A DNA stretch of 64,000 bases from Agrypnia vestita (GCA_016648135.1 JADDOH010004243.1:85819-149818); one strand, 5' to 3'. Counted from the first letter of the stretch, positions 53,935 to 64,000 are shown. Notes: generated from the letters alone by a model not told the origin. Program-made: numbers and translations.

Positions 53935-54012
53935 TTGTGACCTCACTGGGAATCGAACCCGGGACCCTCGGTGTGGGAAGCCAGTGTCATACCCACTGTG
54001 TTACGCGGGCCG
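53935..54012 (-). tRNA. tRNA-like sequence (glycine-like), probably a SINE head
   Basis: The minus strand has B box GGGTTCGATTCCC (plus 53951-53963), a possible anticodon loop CTTCCCA (TCC) and a D-arm-like GTAACACAGTGGGTATGAC. Acceptor pairing is poor, so a tRNA pseudogene or SINE head is more likely than a working gene. Confidence 0.4.
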
Positions 54013-54884
54013 CCTGTATTTTTCCATTCATCGGAGGACTTCAACATTCGTCACTCTATATACCCAGGAAATTTTCAATACTCACTACTTAAGGAAATTT
54101 TTTTGAAATCTATGATATCTTCAATCCTATTCAAAATAATTTTTTTAAAACAAGTGTCATCTGAGTTTCGCTTTTATTAAAATTTAAAATATGGATGTTG
54201 CTACGTTTATTACCAAATAGTGTATATTGCTGCTTTTGACATTTACATAATTGAATATTGCTGCCTTTGCTTTTACACCTTTCATATATGGTACGTTTAT
54301 TATTTAGTTATAAGGTTCTTGTATGTAAGTTGTAAATTGGTCTACTGAATTTTTTTTATGTTTATTTAAATATTTTCGAGGTCGCTGTCAATGCATTCAT
54401 AAAATGTATATTTCCATCAATAAAAATGATTATAAAGAAATGTATAAATGCTGGCTCATTTTCCTATGGCGGAAGAGTTTTCCGAATATCCATTAGCGGG
54501 AACTGCGGGGGATGGAAACAAAAACATCCCTTGCAGGGCGCGGGGCGCGCGGCGAAGGGCGGAGGGGATTAAATCGCTAATTGTTGGAACAAAGTTCGAC
54601 AAACATAAAACTTTGTTATATTCCGATGTTTGAGTGGCTGTTTTGTCCCTGCTTTCAGGAAATAGATTTTGTTATTGAGGCGGCCAGAGTGAAAGGGAAC
54701 TATGTCCAATTATTATTTTTTTACATCAAGCAAGCAGCTAAAATTATGTTTATTTATTTATTTTGTGAACACACACAATCGTTAAACCTTTAAGTGTAGG
54801 TATTTCAAATATATTATCAATTAACAGGAAAAAAATAAGTAAAAATAAAGAAAACGTCTGTTAACAAATTACATAAATGAATAA
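54013..54884. other. No recognisable gene; GC-rich patch at 54520-54570
   Basis: GGGCGCGGGGCGCGCGGCG within a 61-residue ORF (54448-54633). Composition rather than coding signal explains it. The rest is AT-rich. Confidence 0.4.
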
Positions 54885-54887
54885 AAG

Positions 54888-54990
54888 CCTGTGCTATGAA
54901 AATAGGACTAACTTGCTGGAGCCCTAGAACGGGGCTTGAACCACCGATCACCAGATCACTAGACCAGCGTCATGACCATTACGCTAATAA
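54888..54990 (-). mobile_element. tRNA-derived SINE (family S1), head and proximal body
   Basis: The minus strand: TTAGCGTAATGGTCATGACG (A-box region), GGTGGTTCAAGCCCCG (B box), then GCTCCAGCAAGTTAGTCC, TATTTTCATAGCACAGGC. The distal body is lost. Confidence 0.6.
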
Positions 54991-55214
54991 GCTATGAAAA
55001 TAGTGTGTGCTTATTAGAATTGTTTTCGCTGAAACATTTCGTTTTAATTACAATTAAAAAGGTTATTGATACAATTGTGAAATAGTTATTCTACAGTTAA
55101 CTATAATGTTGAGATGCTTCGATAGGAAATATTCATCAAGTCGTTAAATTAAATACATTTAATGAATTTATTTAATATTTATGTTTTTCTCTTTTTGAAG
55201 AAGATATATAATTG

Positions 55215-55465
55215 AGGTTAGATACATTTTCTTCTTCTTCTTTTTCTTATTCCTTAGCTTATTCCCTCAACTGCTGGGTGTAGGGCTCTTCCATTTTCTT
55301 CCATTCATCTCTGTTTCTCCACCTTCACATCCAGGTTCTTCCTGCTTGCTATGTCGTCAGACCAACCTTTGGGAGGTCTTCCGACGCTTCTGTTTTTCGT
55401 CCAGGGCCTACACTGTAGGATTTTGGGTGCCCATCTAGTATCCTCCTGTCGAGCCATATGTCCAT
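55215..55465 (-). pseudogene. Non-LTR retrotransposon C-terminus with (GAA)n tail
   Basis: The frame 55502-55305 reads GHMARQEDTRWAPKILQCRP, 'WTKNRSVGRPPKGWSDDIAS', then in a shifted frame 'WMEENGRALHPAVEGIS'-type sequence, followed by AAGAAAAAGAAGAAGAAG. This is the classic 'GH.AR..D.RW....W.P......GRPP..W.DDI' end of insect non-LTR elements. Related pieces: 6775-6990 and 17446-17515. Confidence 0.7.
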
Positions 55466-55507
55466 ATAGAAATATTTTAATCATTAAAATTACAATAAAC
55501 ATATATT

Positions 55508-55875
55508 ACTTCCTTACTACCATCACGCCGTTTCCTCGCAGGGGTAGGCAGAGCGCCACACTCCTCTGTTCTAATACACAACTCTCGCCTCATCCGCATT
55601 CATACGTCTTACGCATACCAAGTCGACGACTATTGAGGCACCTAACAAGACCGTCCTTCCACTATCTGGTTAATCTGGTCATGCCACGATTTTCGCGGTC
55701 GTCCTCTCTTTCTGGTGCCGTCAACACTTGCATCATATATTTTCTTACCATTCACTCCTCATTCGTTCGCTTAACATGCCCAAACCATCTGAGTCACTCT
55801 TTTTTCATTCTATCGACTATGCTTAGATCAGCTTCACATTATTTTCTAGCATCTTTATTCTTTAGTAAATCATAA
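55508..55875 (-). pseudogene. Non-LTR 3' end with TTAGTAAG-type tail
   Basis: Begins (plus strand) CTTCCTTACTACCATCACG and CCGTTTCCTCGCAGGGGTAG, then runs through the complement of the 'VDGTRKRGR' coding segment (about 55705-55735) to the 'WFGHVKR' region near 55790. Inverse orientation of the 12695 and 22595 copies; the tail is only about one octamer. Confidence 0.65.
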
Positions 55876-55924
55876 TAAATAAAAATTGAAATAATAAAAA
55901 CACTTCATTATTTTTGATTACTAC

Positions 55925-56382
55925 TGTAACGAGGCTAAAAAGAATCACGCACCCTTGTCAAGTGACAGTTTTTTGAAGTTTCCACAATACTATCGAAGAC
56001 TCCAGAACGGCCGAGCGTAATCTACAGCTTTCGGGAAGCTCGAGAGACATCTATAAATGCCTGGAAGGCACGGGAAAGTTCTACTAAACACCAGCATTGG
56101 CGAGATATAAATACGGCCAGGCCACGCGCGGGTAGTTGTTGTTTTAGCGCGCTTGACAGCGAAACAAAACGAAGACGGCCGCGGGCTGCGGAGGTCAGGG
56201 TGGCCAACTGAGCGATAATTCGACGAGCGATAAATAACGTGACAGTTTAATTTAAAGAATAGTGTTAAGTTAAATAGAGTAAAGTGAATTTTTTCGTTAA
56301 ATATTTATTAATCCGTAATTAATAAATCCGTAATTGAATTCCAGCGCTTTATTCATTCCTCCCGCAGCCACGACACGTGACA
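55925..56382 (+). mobile_element. Solo LTR, gypsy-like type
   Basis: TGTAACG...CGTGACA (inverted ends with one mismatch), 458 bp. TATAAA-type boxes at about 56052 and 56105 precede a GC-rich transcribed-looking part. AATAAA at 56330. The end CCCGCAGCCACGACACGTGACA resembles the LTR at 32209-32720. Flanks CTAC and ATAT do not match, so a clean duplication is not shown. Confidence 0.6.
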
Positions 56383-57100
56383 ATATTAAAAATTATATTT
56401 TAAAAATTAAAAATTAAATTTCTCATTTCATGAATTCCTGAATTGATACGAGCTCATATTTTTACACATCAATCGGCAATCATTTTTTTTTTTGAAATAT
56501 AAAAACATGCAACATGGTGATTCTCTAACCATCGATTCATTTGTTGTTTTTCAAACATTTTTTTAGTAAAAAAAATATTTTTAAATGAGATGGATGTTAG
56601 GAATTTTGGTAATGAAAAGAGGATGATAATTTATTTTTTTGGCAGGAAACGAATAAAAAGTTCAACACTTGTTTACGAAATAGCTCGGAAATTAGTTAAA
56701 TGAAGAAACGGATCTTGAAGACGATATTAAGACCAGAAATTCTTTTAAAAAGGCGTCAAAGTGCTGACAGTCTCAATATGTAGAAATGATGCGATTGGGT
56801 TTGTTTCAACGACTATTTTTTAATGTTTGTTCAGTGCTTTGTGTATGTGCAAATATAGAATAAGAGCCAGCGATTGCCAGACTTAGGTTATCTTACAAAT
56901 TTTTTGTACCAGTATTACCCGTTATCTGCCAAAATTCCTTCAACTCAAATGTTATACAATCCAAACCTTCTTGCCTTGTGTAGTGTATATCTACAGAAAA
57001 AAGTCTGGTTTGATACTATAATGTAAGCCTGGCAGTCGTTGGCTCTTTTAGTCTCATATAATCAAAGAGCCTGAGTGTCCTGAGATGTCCTGGGAAATAA
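56383..57100. other. No recognisable gene
   Basis: AT-rich. Could include 5' parts of the PLE that follows, but no frame is open. Confidence 0.4.
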
Positions 57101-57176
57101 GTGATAGCAACATCACCAACAATGAAAATATATTTAAGAAATTAAACAATACAATCGAAAAACAGTTAATAATAAA

Positions 57177-57650
57177 TTGAAAAATCCTAACAAATTACAC
57201 TGTAGTGGGGTTTATAAACTAGAATGTGGGGATCGTGAGATGTCATATATAGGTCGGACAGGCAGATCAATTGAAAAAAGATTTAAAGAACATAAAACGT
57301 GCCTCACAAATCATAATTTTTCGGAGTACGCCAATCATATTATAGAAAATAACCACACTTTCAGCAATACAAAAATACACATCCTACATAAACAGACATA
57401 CGGCCTAAAACAAAATAATTTAGAAACACTTGAAATTCATAAAAACCTAAACACAACAAATAACATAATCAATAATCAAATACAACCCTTCACACCACCC
57501 CTTCTTACAATGTTCCCGATCTCCCACCACCTAGACACCTCCTCCACTTCCACCGAATCCACACCCACACACCAGACAATCATTCCCACATACCTCAATG
57601 ATGATGATGATTCACCTGATGAAGGAAACGGACGTTTCCGAAACATGTAG
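57177..57650 (+). pseudogene. Penelope-like retroelement, C-terminal GIY-YIG endonuclease (5' truncated)
   Basis: 157-residue open frame. Residues 9-39 read CSGVYKLECGDREMSYIG then RTGRSIEKRFKEH: the GVY and YIG halves of a GIY-YIG nuclease, with the following Arg and His and, later, 'NHIIENNH' (about residues 53-60). The C9/C17 pair fits the cysteine motif that precedes GIY-YIG in PLEs. The rest is a proline/threonine-rich tail ending 'DEGNGRFRNM'. In PLEs this domain nicks target DNA beside a telomerase-like RT. The RT is absent here, so the element is 5' truncated; the Met at 57177 is simply the first in the frame. The last codons overlap the hammerhead-like motif. Relatives: 5383-5670 and 63500-63615. 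Confidence 0.85.
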
Positions 57651-57654
57651 TGAA
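57611..57654 (+). ncRNA. Hammerhead-ribozyme-like motif at PLE 3' end
   Basis: Stem I TTCAC (57611-57615) with GTGAA (57650-57654). CTGATGA core (57616-57622), one extra A, stem II GGAAAC/GTTTCC (57624-57629, 57634-57639), GAAA (57640-57643), minimal stem III C-AT-G, then T and A as the cleavage-site position (GTA). PLEs are known to carry hammerheads with very short stem III. The extra A between A9 and stem II is non-canonical. Confidence 0.6.
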
Positions 57655-57734
57655 ACAAGTGCTCAAATATAAGTGGAAAAGAACAAAGTTCATTGTTTTA
57701 TTTCATTATTTGTTGTTTACTTCTCACTATAACA

Positions 57735-57800
57735 CTTTAATTAAAAAGTTTTAATAATAACGTTTTCGACGCTTACTGCGCCATCTTCAGTAATAAATTA
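57735..57800 (-). pseudogene. Another Penelope-like 3' end
   Basis: The minus strand reads ACTGAAGATGGCGCAGTAAG, then CGTCGAAAACGTTATTATTA. The CTGA(A)GA...CGAAA arrangement is like other PLE ends. It lies tail to tail with 57177-57705. Confidence 0.45.
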
Positions 57801-58819
57801 ACTAGATCTTTATCTTCTCAGATAATTTCTTTGCCTTCAAAATTAAGCTTCGCATCATTACCAATAAATTTTTAATCAAATCCTTATGAATCCTATAAAT
57901 ACATGTATGTATGTAGGTGTATATGTGTGTTTGTTTGAGTTCGTATTTCCGTGTGTGTAATTACGCGTGCGCATATGTGTGTACAAGCATGTCTCCTCTC
58001 TTCCTTTCTCCTTCCTACTTCTTTTATGCAGTATCATAACCAAATTTGTTACATCCTTTGATTTTCTTTTTTGGAACTTTACGTAGTGTTATAAATCTTT
58101 TACTTTAATTTAGTTTTCGTTTTACTTTCTTTCATATTCTTTCTGGCACTTAATGTATTGTTAATTTATTTTCTCATTTTTTTGTTTCTTTCTTCACCTT
58201 TGCTATTTTTTATTATGCTTAATTTTACTTTTTATTCTTAATTGTTAACTCTAGAAACCTTCACTGGTCACATAAGGAAAATCTGTTTAAACACGTTACG
58301 TATTGAATAGTAGGTACAAGTTACTGATTGTTTCCTTATACATGTAAATAATTTTTTTTTTTTTTAATATTAACCAGTTGAGATACTACTGTGTCTCTGT
58401 CAGAACGGGCGCAAAGAACCGTTCCATATGTTAAAATATGCAAAGCAACCATTGTCCTATGGGAGTGGAGATTGGAATAAGATATTGAAATAAGACACAT
58501 ATATTATAAAATAAAGTATTATTCGTAGAATACTAATTTTATTTGATAAATGTAGTGCTCATACAACGCCCACTAAAATATAAATACGTGAACTAACGTT
58601 AATTTGTCGGTAGATAGTCTGATGCCACGGTTTCAATACGTGTGTTTGACTTGTTTAAAAAAATGACTAGGAGCTAGTAAGTTATCAAACGTTTACGACA
58701 ATGTCAAACTAAATTCTCATTAAAAGAATAAATCGTAAGTAAATAAGTCATGCTTTATTACAAGAAGACTTTTTACTTTAATAGACTCTGTTTGCAACGA
58801 AATTTAAAAACATATAAGT
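57801..58819. other. No recognisable gene
   Basis: (GT)-rich patch at 57905-57990, otherwise AT- and T-rich. Confidence 0.4.
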
Positions 58820-59640
58820 AGCTTGTTGCTCTTGTGGTTAGAACTCTCTCGTCATGATCCAAAGGTCGCGGGTTCGAACCTCACTCCAGACTAGGGAATA
58901 CAATCCTGAGTCGGGATTGCACTTTCGGGATCCCTCGAGATTAGAATTTCCAATCCCGCGGAATCCCGAATACTTTTGTGTTTTTATTTTATTTATAGAG
59001 CTGAATAGCAATTAACGACAATGCCTTGCATTTTTGTATCAGCAATTTTAATAAAATGCCTATTATTAATCATTGCATTCAAGTTTTTGTAGGCGTTTTT
59101 TCAAGCATCAATCAGTCAATGTAGTAGAGTAAAAACTACTAACTAGTGGTAGTTTTTATTACTATGTTAGGTTGATAAAATACAGAAAATATTATTCAAA
59201 GCTATTTTTATTATTTGAATGTGACATGAACATATGTTTTAAGTACTTACTAATATATATATTTATATATAGACATATACAATTAAACATAAAAGAATAT
59301 ACAAAATGCTGATCGATCCCGATAATCCGGATATCTCGTCCAATTTTTCGTTTTTGGGATTATGTTTATGTTAATTTATATAGCGCCATTTTTGCGTAAG
59401 AGACGCTTCAAGGTGCGACTCGCGAAAAAAAAAGAGGTTTTAGGCTCTTTTTGAAGTTTTCTCGTAAATTGATTGATCAGAATTGATCTCGTTAAATGAC
59501 TCGAGATCCCGCGGGATTGGGATTGCATTCCTTACTCCAGACCAGCAAGTTAGTTCTATTTTCATAGCACAATCGTTTAGCTTAGTTTAAAAATAGTAAG
59601 AATATTGATGTGACACGTATTCCGTGCTCGCATCTCTATT
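58820..59640 (+). mobile_element. tRNA-derived SINE (family S1), interrupted by a hAT-like element
   Basis: tRNA-like head with A box (TTGCTCTTGTGGTTAGAAC) and B box GGTTCGAACC, then TCACTCCAGAC. After the insertion the body resumes: CAGCAAGTTAGTTCTATTTT, CATAGCACAATCGTTTAGCT, AGTAAGAATATTGATGTGAC. This copy shows the full S1 order. Confidence 0.75.
58892..59534. mobile_element. hAT-like non-autonomous element (643 bp), different family from the TAGTGATGGG one
   Basis: Starts TAGGGAATACAATCC and ends in the complement of TAAGGAATGCAATCC (13 of 15), flanked by 8-bp CTCCAGAC at 58884-58891 and 59535-59542. Removing it rejoins the SINE. The ends contain repeated GGGATT/AATCCC words (CGGGATTGCA, AATCCCGCGG). 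No transposase. Confidence 0.85.
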
Positions 59641-60103
59641 CTCTTCAAAGGCAGATATTCAACCGCTGTAACTCAATCCTCCACCCTAAAGAACACGTTA
59701 AGTTCATTCCGTGCAATTTTATACTCTGCAGTTGAGGGATATTTTAATTTTTAAAATTTCTAAAACATCTTTTCTAAGGTCTCTCGTATTTATTATAAAG
59801 TCCTTCGTTCCGTAATGTCGGAGGAAATTAAAGGGAAATTGTGAAATAATATGACTGTGCACTGGACTAGACGCTTAACAAATAAACAGTCCGCTGCGCC
59901 CGAGACCCAGTGCGGCCCGCTCAGGGCCGGCGGCAGAGCATCTGGCGCCCGGGGCCCAGGGATGTTGGTGTGCTCCTCCCTACCATCCACCATACCCTTT
60001 CCAAAGCACCCCTTTCTCCTTCTCCCCCAGAAATTCTAAACAATATGGATATTTGAATAAAATATCGGTTGCGTTTTGTCATCACTTATTTTATTTAAAT
60101 TAA
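59641..60103. other. No recognisable gene; GC-rich patch 59880-59970
   Basis: CTCAGGGCCGGCGGCAGAGC, CCCGGGGCCCAGGGATG and similar. Neither strand gives a convincing frame. Confidence 0.4.
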
Positions 60104-60598
60104 GGGGGGGGTAAGGTTTTTAACTTTTTTTTTGCAATTTATTTTTAATTTTTAAATGAATGTATAACATGTAAGTATAAAATAAGTGTTGAGTTTTATT
60201 TTGAATTTTACAGTGTGCAAAACTTTAAAGCGTTTTCCCCACATCTCACGTTTTCAAAGTCGGTGTCCATCATAACTTCAAAACTACTGCACCGATCCTT
60301 TTGAAATTTTGAACACTATTTCTGTACATAATTTACGAGGTAACGCTGGAGAGTTTTTTTCAAATTTGTTATTAATTTAGTTATGATGGACACCGCAATT
60401 CTCCTTTTTTCCGAGACACGTCCGAATAATTGCTGCCATTGCCGTATTTTTTAATATTTCATCTTGAAAATTTTACACAATATTCTTCAAATGTCATACT
60501 TTAATATATTATTGGTTTTAATAAAGAGGTTTTCACTGTGTCGTCACAAAAAATTCACAAAAACATGCCTTTTTTGTACGAATTAACCTTACCCCCCC
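60104..60598. mobile_element. TTAA-flanked non-autonomous element, copy 2 (495 bp, deletion derivative)
   Basis: Same termini as 47499-48383 and TTAA on both sides (60100-60103, 60599-60602). Lacks the segment of copy 1 between ATGTATAACAT and GTAAGTATAAAATAAG, plus a second internal segment after TTGTTATTAATTT. The remainder is closely similar. Confidence 0.8.
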
Positions 60599-60819
60599 TT
60601 AATATAAGTATACTCATACTGATAGTAAAAGGCCTGACGATAAGTTATCCATATTTCGCATACAAAATTGAGAATGTTAATGGGTATGCCAAATCGCTTG
60701 AAAGTTTTTTACAGTAAAGCTTGTATGTATACAAATACACTAGTTTTTGTTTTAGTCAAAAATACTTATTAGTTTTGATTTTACAGACATTTAAACTTAC
60801 GATAAATATCGAGTCCCGC

Positions 60820-61000
60820 TAACAGTCACGTGGCCGCATGTGACGTCATTGTACAATGCTCAGCAAGTCGCCGGCGAGTAATTTCTAATGAAACGTAAGA
60901 CGACACCGTGCTGAGAGCGCGAGCGAGTGTTGTGAAATGACGTCACACCGTCGCACAATCGAGTACGAGTCCGCATCGCACGTTTACTTCTATAAATCGG
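60820..61000 (+). promoter_or_regulatory. Promoter-like island with two perfect CREs, E-box and TATA
   Basis: TGACGTCA at 60841-60848 and 60938-60945, CACGTG at 60827-60832, CpG-rich DNA between, and TATAAAT at about 60992 in an otherwise AT-rich setting. CREB/ATF-type factors bind TGACGTCA. No transcript structure is visible; a GC-rich 66-residue ORF at 61172-61372 lies downstream but I do not recognise it. Confidence 0.45.
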
Positions 61001-61949
61001 AAACTAATTGACGTATCGAAGTAATTCTTTCACGTGTATTTTTTATTTTTGACAGAGAATATGGAATATTCAAAAAATGTTAACATTCTTCATTATACGA
61101 GAGTTAACTTTGAATAGAATATAGCTACAAGAATACACAGTAACGTGTTGAATATGATTATCTAGCAAGGAGTGTCAATATCACAATTGGTAAATAATCT
61201 TGAAACATTGTGCCGGACGTCATGTCCTGGCAACACTGGAGCAGGAGCACTGCCGGCGGCCCAGACTGCGGCCGAGCGCGAACCGGTATTCCGTCGCCCG
61301 CCGCGATTTATTCAACCACGCTTAACTCTCTCGAGTATTTTTAGTATGGTAACCCGAAATTGTAAAATGTAGTAAATTGTAATAATAATAATATCTTTGT
61401 GAATAAATATATATAAATATAAATGTCTAAATTAGGTTAAGATATTAGGATAAGATGTTAAGTTAAGAGATTTATTTTTTTATTAAAAAATACTTCATAT
61501 TTTTAAATGGTTCGAATAAACCACTCCTTCATTTTCACTCCAGATTTTATTTTAAATAGTCTTAAAATTCAGTTATTTTTCGGCGTCCTAAAGTATATTT
61601 TCCTCCCTTAAATCTGTTTTCATAGTAATTACTTTTTCCTACTAAATTATAACTGTAACCAATCTGCCTTTATTGGAAAACTAGTTTTAGTACACTTCTT
61701 CTCTAGAAGAAGAGACTATCGCTCCAGAAAAATGTAGAATTCTTGTAATAAAAATTAATGGTTTTAAAAATGGTGCCACGAAAATTAGAAGAATTTTGAT
61801 ATTAGTTTCCAAAATTATTTATAATCTTAAATTATAACGATGCTGCCCACTTTAAGGAGCTTTTATACTTATTAATGTTGTTTAGTTTTGATTTTTTATA
61901 TTTTGGGTTATTACACAATTCTGGTCTATCTTAGAACTTACTAACATAC
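61001..61949. other. No confirmed gene
   Basis: The 61172-61372 ORF is GC-rich (GGCCCAGACTGCGGCCGAGC) and might be a first exon below the CRE island, but no splice or homology support exists. The rest is AT-rich. Confidence 0.3.
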
Positions 61950-62105
61950 TTATCATCACGCTGTTTCTCCACTTCATTCTTGACAAACATTGCCGCATCC
62001 AAATTCTTACACCTTTGCATGCAAACTAGTCAATTTTTGAGGCTCCTACTAGGACCGTCTTCCAGTATCTGGTTAACCTGGTCATGCCAGGTGTTAAGTA
62101 AACGC
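61950..62105 (-). pseudogene. 3' end of TTAGTAAG-tailed non-LTR retroposon
   Basis: TTACTAACATACTTATCATC (tail), ACGCTGTTTCTCC, then CTACTAGGACCGTCTTCCAG and ATCTGGTTAACCTGGTCATG as in 55508-55875. Confidence 0.55.
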
Positions 62106-62439
62106 TCTATTACCACTGCCTTCAATCTTCGCCGTATTTTATTTTAATAATTGCATTACAGCTTGCTCCATTTATAAAGCAATTTATGTGGCGAATAGGT
62201 ACCTCATATGAAAGCGATCGAAATGCTGCCATTTAATACATCAATCGAAAAGTTGCACACTACGCTTTACGGTGTGCTTTAAGTACGAATAGAATTATTA
62301 TACTGGGAATGGTACCTACCGCTTACCCAGGACCTTTCTATGAGCAAAATCTCCCATATTAGTCCTGCTCATTTGTCTCCAGTTTGACATTTTTTATACT
62401 ACCAGGCAAGACCGTGCTTCCCCGCACAGGAGAGGGGAA
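62106..62439. other. No recognisable gene
   Basis: Mixed composition. Nothing supported. Confidence 0.4.
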
Positions 62440-62712
62440 TGGTTAAAAGAATAAGGAGGAAATGTCGCAAATGTTACCCGCCGAGTCCTAAGAATAAGTT
62501 TACAAATTTTCAGTCCGATTGGTCAAACGGTACAGATTTGCATCGAAAATATATCAGGAGAGGAGAAGGCTTAAAAAAATAGGGGGGGAAACGTCGCATA
62601 TGTTACCCGCCGGGTCCTAAAGCATAAGTATGCAAAGTTTGAATCGAATCGGATAAACGGTATAGATTTGTATAGAGAACAGATAGACAGACATTGAGTT
62701 TTATAGGTATAG
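62440..62712 (+). mobile_element. Element of ~130-bp tandem units, copy 3 (partial)
   Basis: Two units, each GTTACCCGCCG.GTCCTAA, ATAAGT.T.CAAA, then CGG.T.AAACGGTA.AGATTT. Ends GAGTTTTATAGGTATAGA like copy 2. The CTAG-type other end is missing. Confidence 0.65.
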
Positions 62713-63499
62713 ACATACAATTAAATTTAAACATACGATATACATATAATATTCGATATACGCATACAGGCGGCAGTGGATAAGGTACAGTAATCACCAC
62801 TCTCATAAGGGGATATAAAAGAAGACAACATAGAAAGAAAAACGAAATGACATCCGGCAAGGGAAGTCAGAACTGGCAGATGGTCGCCTGATACAAAAGC
62901 ACAAATAAAAAAAAATTGGCCTCTTAACCTGTTGAAGCGCAAAAAAAACTTTCGATTATGTGCAGGTCTCGATTTTAATATTACATGACAATATTGATAA
63001 ACACATCGAAATTTATATTTTTTTAAATTTCGTAATTGCGTAACTTTTTCACCGACGGAGCGAAAGCTATAATCAAAAATAATAAAATAAAAGTGTTGCA
63101 TTAATCTATAACCAAAAAATATTTTAATCATTTACGCTAATTTTTCAGCCATCCATTGGAAACGTGTGTATTCATGGTTCCTCGCTTGTGTACAGTATTC
63201 ACGGGCTCTGGATACAGAAACGGTTGCATTGATTAAATTTACTTTCAATCGGCTAACGAATTAACTCCGCGAGCGTGCATGCCGGGCCACCACTACGTAG
63301 AGCGTGTCGGGTTGGTTCAGCCCATTAATCTATACCAAAAACATTATTCGGAGTCATAATGAGCGAGGCTTTCAATACAACCCTTAAGGTTTTCACCCCG
63401 TAGAGAACCTCCCGCAGTGAAACAACATTTGTCAAACGCGTAGTGTATTAAAAAATATCGAATTATTATTTTTCGTAATTTTAATACTACAATCCAAGA
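62713..63499. other. No recognisable gene
   Basis: AT-rich, then less biased at 63240-63420 without a supported frame. Confidence 0.4.
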
Positions 63500-63615
63500 G
63501 CATATGAGTTGTCTTAATAACAACAATTTTTCTGAATTTTCCAACCACCTCATAGAAAATGATCATAAATTTGACGCAAAAATAGGAGTAAAAATATTAA
63601 ATACTAAAGCCATGT
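63500..63615 (+). pseudogene. Penelope-like GIY-YIG domain fragment
   Basis: The plus frame reads HMSCLNNNNFSEFSNHLIEN, 'DHKFDAKIGVKILNTK'. It aligns with CLTNHNFSEYANHIIENNH and the following 'FSNTKIHILHK' of the fragment at 57177-57650, keeping the 'NH.IEN.H' motif. The upstream GVY/YIG part is missing or too decayed to see. Confidence 0.6.
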
Positions 63616-64000
63616 ATTCACTAGGGGACAAATTGTCCCTCAACAGCACGCGCGGCATAGAGTCTACGTGACGTTGCAACGTCGTGCACTGTTCCGCGAC
63701 CTCGCGCACAACATAGCGCGGCATTTCTACGTGCCGTGGCAACGTTGCCATGTGCACGGTACCCGAGCGTACTCACTGCAACATTCCGCGGAGCGTCAGT
63801 ACCACGTGGTATGTTTACAAGTGAATACGCATGCGCTGTATCTGCCAAGATGACAATGCGGGGAAACGAAATCGTTCTTGAACTCATCGAGCTGTATCGA
63901 TCGAAGATCGCATAGAATGTCCGTCCTTCTTTCTCTTTGCAGTAAATAATTTCGCATTCTCCTCTTTTTTCTCCTCTTACTTTTCGATAAACTTATTAAC
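63616..64000. other. GC-rich block with three perfect palindromes, no gene
   Basis: GACGTTGCAACGTC (63670-63683), TGGCAACGTTGCCA (63737-63750) and TACCACGTGGTA (63800-63811) lie within 142 bp. Overlapping short ORFs on both strands reflect composition. After 63880 the sequence is ordinary. Confidence 0.4.

Noticed and set aside
55351..55875. 174-residue plus-strand ORF
   Set aside because: It is the antisense of two minus-strand retroposon C-termini (55215-55465 and 55508-55875) and has no pattern of its own.
62603..63131. Overlapping minus-strand ORFs (85 and 134 residues) with hydrophobic segments
   Set aside because: No recognisable domain; hydrophobic runs follow from T-rich codons on that strand.

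Overview
The window reads as arthropod, most likely insect, nuclear DNA. It is strongly AT-rich and I cannot support any intact host protein-coding gene in it. What can be recognised is mobile DNA in various states of decay: three cecropia-type mariner copies, decayed non-LTR retrotransposon ends, Penelope-like (PLE) endonuclease fragments, solo LTRs, tRNA-derived SINEs, hAT-like and TTAA-flanked non-autonomous elements, foldback elements and a dispersed Helitron-like repeat. The element types and the TA, TTAA and 8-bp target duplications suit an insect genome. The order (Lepidoptera would fit) is inference only.

Layout. 1-5 kb: two copies of a repeat carrying heat-shock-element-like arrays (1159-1901, 3270-3658), one of them hit by a 257-bp insertion; then a 190-bp (CTTACTAA)n array that is the 3' tail of a non-LTR retroposon. 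5-14 kb: retroposon and PLE ends, a hAT-like element inside a retroposon, a third heat-shock-type repeat (10794-11273), and a large inverted repeat with two tRNA-like units (13814-14266). 15-25 kb: several near-perfect hairpins, retroposon C-termini, mariner copy 1 (20148-21431) beside a hammerhead-like motif, hAT-like copy 2, and a fourth heat-shock-type repeat (24789-25133). 25-35 kb: an element built of ~130-bp tandem units (two copies), hAT-like copy 3, a SINE, and a decayed non-LTR element containing both a solo LTR with perfect TSD and a foldback PLE end; a second solo LTR lies at 32209-32720. 36-46 kb: mariner copy 2 (internally deleted), a tRNA-like unit between inverted repeats, a reverse-transcriptase pseudogene, and a foldback element split by a solo LTR. 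47-53 kb: a TTAA-flanked element, SINEs, a retroposon, a piggyBac-like element, mariner copy 3. 53-64 kb: SINEs and retroposon ends, a solo LTR, the best-preserved PLE fragment (GIY-YIG) with a hammerhead-like motif, a SINE split by a hAT-like element, a deletion derivative of the TTAA element, a CRE-rich promoter-like island, and a last PLE fragment.

Nothing here works together as a pathway. The relationships are insertion histories: hAT into non-LTR, LTR into foldback, LTR and PLE into non-LTR, hAT into SINE. In several cases the interrupted sequence can be rejoined by eye, which fixes element ends precisely. The most interesting signal is a four-copy repeat family spreading long, correctly phased GAA/TTC arrays (heat-shock-factor-type sites). 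Next is a set of PLE ends whose hammerhead-like stems co-vary between copies.
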